Assembly: GCA_947630645.1 (NCBI GenBank)
Contig: CANRIF010000011.1
Span: 1 to 37,884, forward strand
From: an uncultured Oscillospiraceae bacterium
Lineage (GTDB): Bacteria > Bacillota > Clostridia > Oscillospirales > Oscillospiraceae
DNA: 37,884 nt
Direction of reading: 5' to 3'
Part shown: positions 35,697-37,884 of the stretch, in pieces
How the letters are laid out: each line of letters starts with the position of its first letter
Numbering within the stretch: position 1 is the first letter of the stretch
Notes under the pieces: generated by a model
Told to the model about the DNA's origin: nothing
Database searches by the model: none
What the model saw: only the letters and a program-made list of their open reading frames with translations
Made by a program: the position numbers and the translations under genes

Positions 35697-36776
35697 ATGC
35701 GCCATGCACGCCTCACCGCGTTTTTCGCTGCACTGGTCCTCATCCTCTCCCTCGCCGCCCCCGCTCTGGCCTCGGAGGAGCCAGCGGAAAGCCTCGCCAA
35801 TATCGACCACGGAGGGAACGTCTGTCGGGTCGGCAGCAAAGTATTTCTTTACGATTTCAGCAGCGATGACCGTATCGTGGTTATCCACGATATGGAAGAC
35901 TGGGATGGCAGCGTCCAATCCATAGACTTGGATTGCGACGGCGTACTCTACAGCTTTCAGGATTCGATCTACTATCTAAACTGGGATGGTCCGTATATCG
36001 GCAGGCTCGATCCGGACACTCTGGAAACAGAGGTCGTCTACCAGGCCCCGATGGCTTTGGATGACTTCTGGATCTGTGACATTGTGGATGACCGTCTATA
36101 CTTCGCAGAAATTGAGGACCCCAGGTATTTCGCTATCTATCATATCGATAAGGACGGCCAGGTGACGAAGGACTCCCACGTGACCGGCGAAGCCATTGAA
36201 AAACTCGTGAACACTCTTAGTGATGGCGCCCATTTTGATTTTCTTTCTCTTTGCGTATGCCAGGACTGTATCCTCATTCCGGCTTCAGACGGCAGCCTTT
36301 ACCAACTCGACTTTTCTCTGAACCTGATCAAACGGTATAAGTACCCGGGCATCGAAGGCATAAGTTACTGCCGGCAGGTGGGGGACGATTATTACGGCTA
36401 CTGTGTCGGCAGCGAGGACGGCGTAGGACAAAGTTTCTTCCGCATAGCCCAGGACGGCTCCGGTTATGAGGACCTGACCGGCGCTTTCGTCACCGCCGGA
36501 GCGGACATGACCTGCCCTGCTACATACGATTATGGTCCCGGCTGTATGTATGCCGCGTTTTGCAGCGGGAACAGTCTGGTCGATCTCTACCGTCTCGACA
36601 TGGAAACGCTGGAAGCGCGGCTGCTGTCCACCTTCCAACTTGACCCTCTGGAACCCAGCAGTGAAAGTGATCTGTATATTTCGCTGTACATACTGAGTGA
36701 CAGCGACTGTCTTTTGCGCGTCTTTTATCTCTCCGGAGACTCCACCGCCTGGCAGCACTTCACTTTTGCACCCTGA
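35697..36776 (+). CDS. Secreted beta-propeller-like hypothetical protein (DUF5050-like style)
   Basis: Signal peptide ...FFAALVLILSLAAPALASEE; repeated segments such as LYSFQDSIYYLNWDGPYIGRLDPDTLE, DDRLYFAEIEDPRYFAIYHIDKDGQ. Confidence 0.7.
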   Translation: MRHARLTAFFAALVLILSLAAPALASEEPAESLANIDHGGNVCRVGSKVFLYDFSSDDRIVVIHDMEDWDGSVQSIDLDCDGVLYSFQDSIYYLNWDGPYIGRLDPDTLETEVVYQAPMALDDFWICDIVDDRLYFAEIEDPRYFAIYHIDKDGQVTKDSHVTGEAIEKLVNTLSDGAHFDFLSLCVCQDCILIPASDGSLYQLDFSLNLIKRYKYPGIEGISYCRQVGDDYYGYCVGSEDGVGQSFFRIAQDGSGYEDLTGAFVTAGADMTCPATYDYGPGCMYAAFCSGNSLVDLYRLDMETLEARLLSTFQLDPLEPSSESDLYISLYILSDSDCLLRVFYLSGDSTAWQHFTFAP

Positions 36777-36847
36777 TATACCCGGGCCTCATGCGGTCCC
36801 CCGAAAATGACCGCAAATCCACAGCGTAAGGAGCATTGACCCATCCC

Positions 36848-37884
36848 ATGCGTGAGATCCTCACAGGTTACTGGGGGAAGTACAAAAATTCCCTCATTCT
36901 GACCCCCATCTTCGTCCTGCTGGAGACGGTGGTCACCCTGGCTCTCCCCACCCTCATGTCCAACATCGTGGACGAGGGCGTGGCCCGGGGCGACCGGCAG
37001 TACATCGTCGTCTGCGGCCTTCTCATGACGGCGCTGGCCATCATGAGCGTGGTCTCCGGCTTCATCAGCACCTGGAACGCCTCCCGGGCGGCCAACGGCT
37101 TCGGCTCCAACCTGCGGGAGGCCATGTACCACCACATCCAGGAATTCTCCTTCGCGGACATCGACCGCTTCTCCACCGCCAGCCTTATCACCCGCACCAC
37201 CAGCGACGTGCGCCAGCTGCAAATGGCAGTGCAGATGATGCTCCGCACCTTCATCCAGGCCCCGTTCCAGCTGCTGGTGGCCATGACCATCGTCATCACA
37301 TACAGCTGGAAGCTGGCCCTCATCTACATGGTGGCGGTGCCGCTGTTGTTCATCGGCGTGGTCACGGTGATGACCCTGGTGGATAAGCTCTTCCTGGTGG
37401 TGCAGCAGAAGCTGGACGCCATGAACGCGGACATCCAGGAGAACCTGATCGCCATCCGGGTGGTGAAGGCCTTTGTCCGCCAGCGGTATGAGCGGCAGAA
37501 ATTCAAGAAGGCCAACGACGAGCTGACCCGCTCCAACCTGAAGGCCGTGGGCGTCATCATCGCCATGAGCCCCCTGGCCACCATCGTGCTGAACGTGGTG
37601 ACCCTGTGCATCTACTGGTTCGGCGGGCGGATGGTGGCCACCGGCGAGATCGAGTCCGGCCAGCTGCTGGCGGTCATCAGCTACCTCAACCAGATCATGA
37701 TGAGCGTGATGATGTTCTCCATGGTCCTGATGCAGTACACCCGCTCCCGTGCCTGCGGCAAGCGCATCGCCGAGGTGCTGGACGCGGTGCCGGACATCCA
37801 GGACAAACCGGACGCGCCGGAGCGCGTCATCGCCCCCGACCACGGCTCCGTGGAATTCCGGGACGTGACGTTCCGCTACTCCCG
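36848..37884 (+). CDS. ABC exporter (fused TM-ATPase), N-terminal part, truncated by window end
   Basis: MREILTGYWGKYKNSLILTPIFVLLETVVTLALPTLMSNIVDEGVARGD...FADIDRFSTASLITRTTSDVRQLQMAVQMMLRTFIQAPFQLL...SVEFRDVTFRYS. Missing from the ORF track because it has no stop in the window. Confidence 0.94.
   Translation, partial: MREILTGYWGKYKNSLILTPIFVLLETVVTLALPTLMSNIVDEGVARGDRQYIVVCGLLMTALAIMSVVSGFISTWNASRAANGFGSNLREAMYHHIQEFSFADIDRFSTASLITRTTSDVRQLQMAVQMMLRTFIQAPFQLLVAMTIVITYSWKLALIYMVAVPLLFIGVVTVMTLVDKLFLVVQQKLDAMNADIQENLIAIRVVKAFVRQRYERQKFKKANDELTRSNLKAVGVIIAMSPLATIVLNVVTLCIYWFGGRMVATGEIESGQLLAVISYLNQIMMSVMMFSMVLMQYTRSRACGKRIAEVLDAVPDIQDKPDAPERVIAPDHGSVEFRDVTFRYS

Noticed and set aside
1-37884. 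CRISPR arrays, tRNAs, transposases, phage or toxin-antitoxin modules
   Set aside because: No spaced direct-repeat arrays, tRNA cloverleaf signals or matching protein families were apparent by reading.

Overview
37.9 kb of a GC-rich Firmicutes genome (Oscillospiraceae-like by gene content; inference). Almost all of it is coding.

Contents, left to right:
- pgk 5' end and trmL.
- A GT2 glycosyltransferase that lacks its usual membrane C-terminus.
- A polar amino-acid ABC transporter and a complete branched-chain amino-acid ABC transporter (livJHMGF).
- A tightly coupled minus-strand operon: uncharacterised 610-aa protein, zinc-ribbon protein, GH53 endo-galactanase, TraX-like protein, hypothetical. 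It is divergent from a GH42 beta-galactosidase.
- A TrpXYZ-type ABC transporter next to tyrS.
- The housekeeping run recN-argR-nadK-tlyA-dxs, then a YD-repeat secreted protein, then ispA-xseB-xseA-nusB-asp23.
- The complete spoIIIAA-AH sporulation operon.
- A secreted beta-propeller-like protein and the start of an ABC exporter.

I found no convincing CRISPR array, tRNA, rRNA, phage or transposase.

Best candidates for something new:
- The uncharacterised protein and its partners in the galactan locus, with a 21-bp-phased direct repeat in the divergent promoter.
- A recurrent regulatory layout in which the -35 element lies inside an inverted-repeat arm.
- Hairpins between the substrate-binding protein and permease genes of all three ABC importers.
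- Three solute-binding proteins that all lack a lipobox cysteine.
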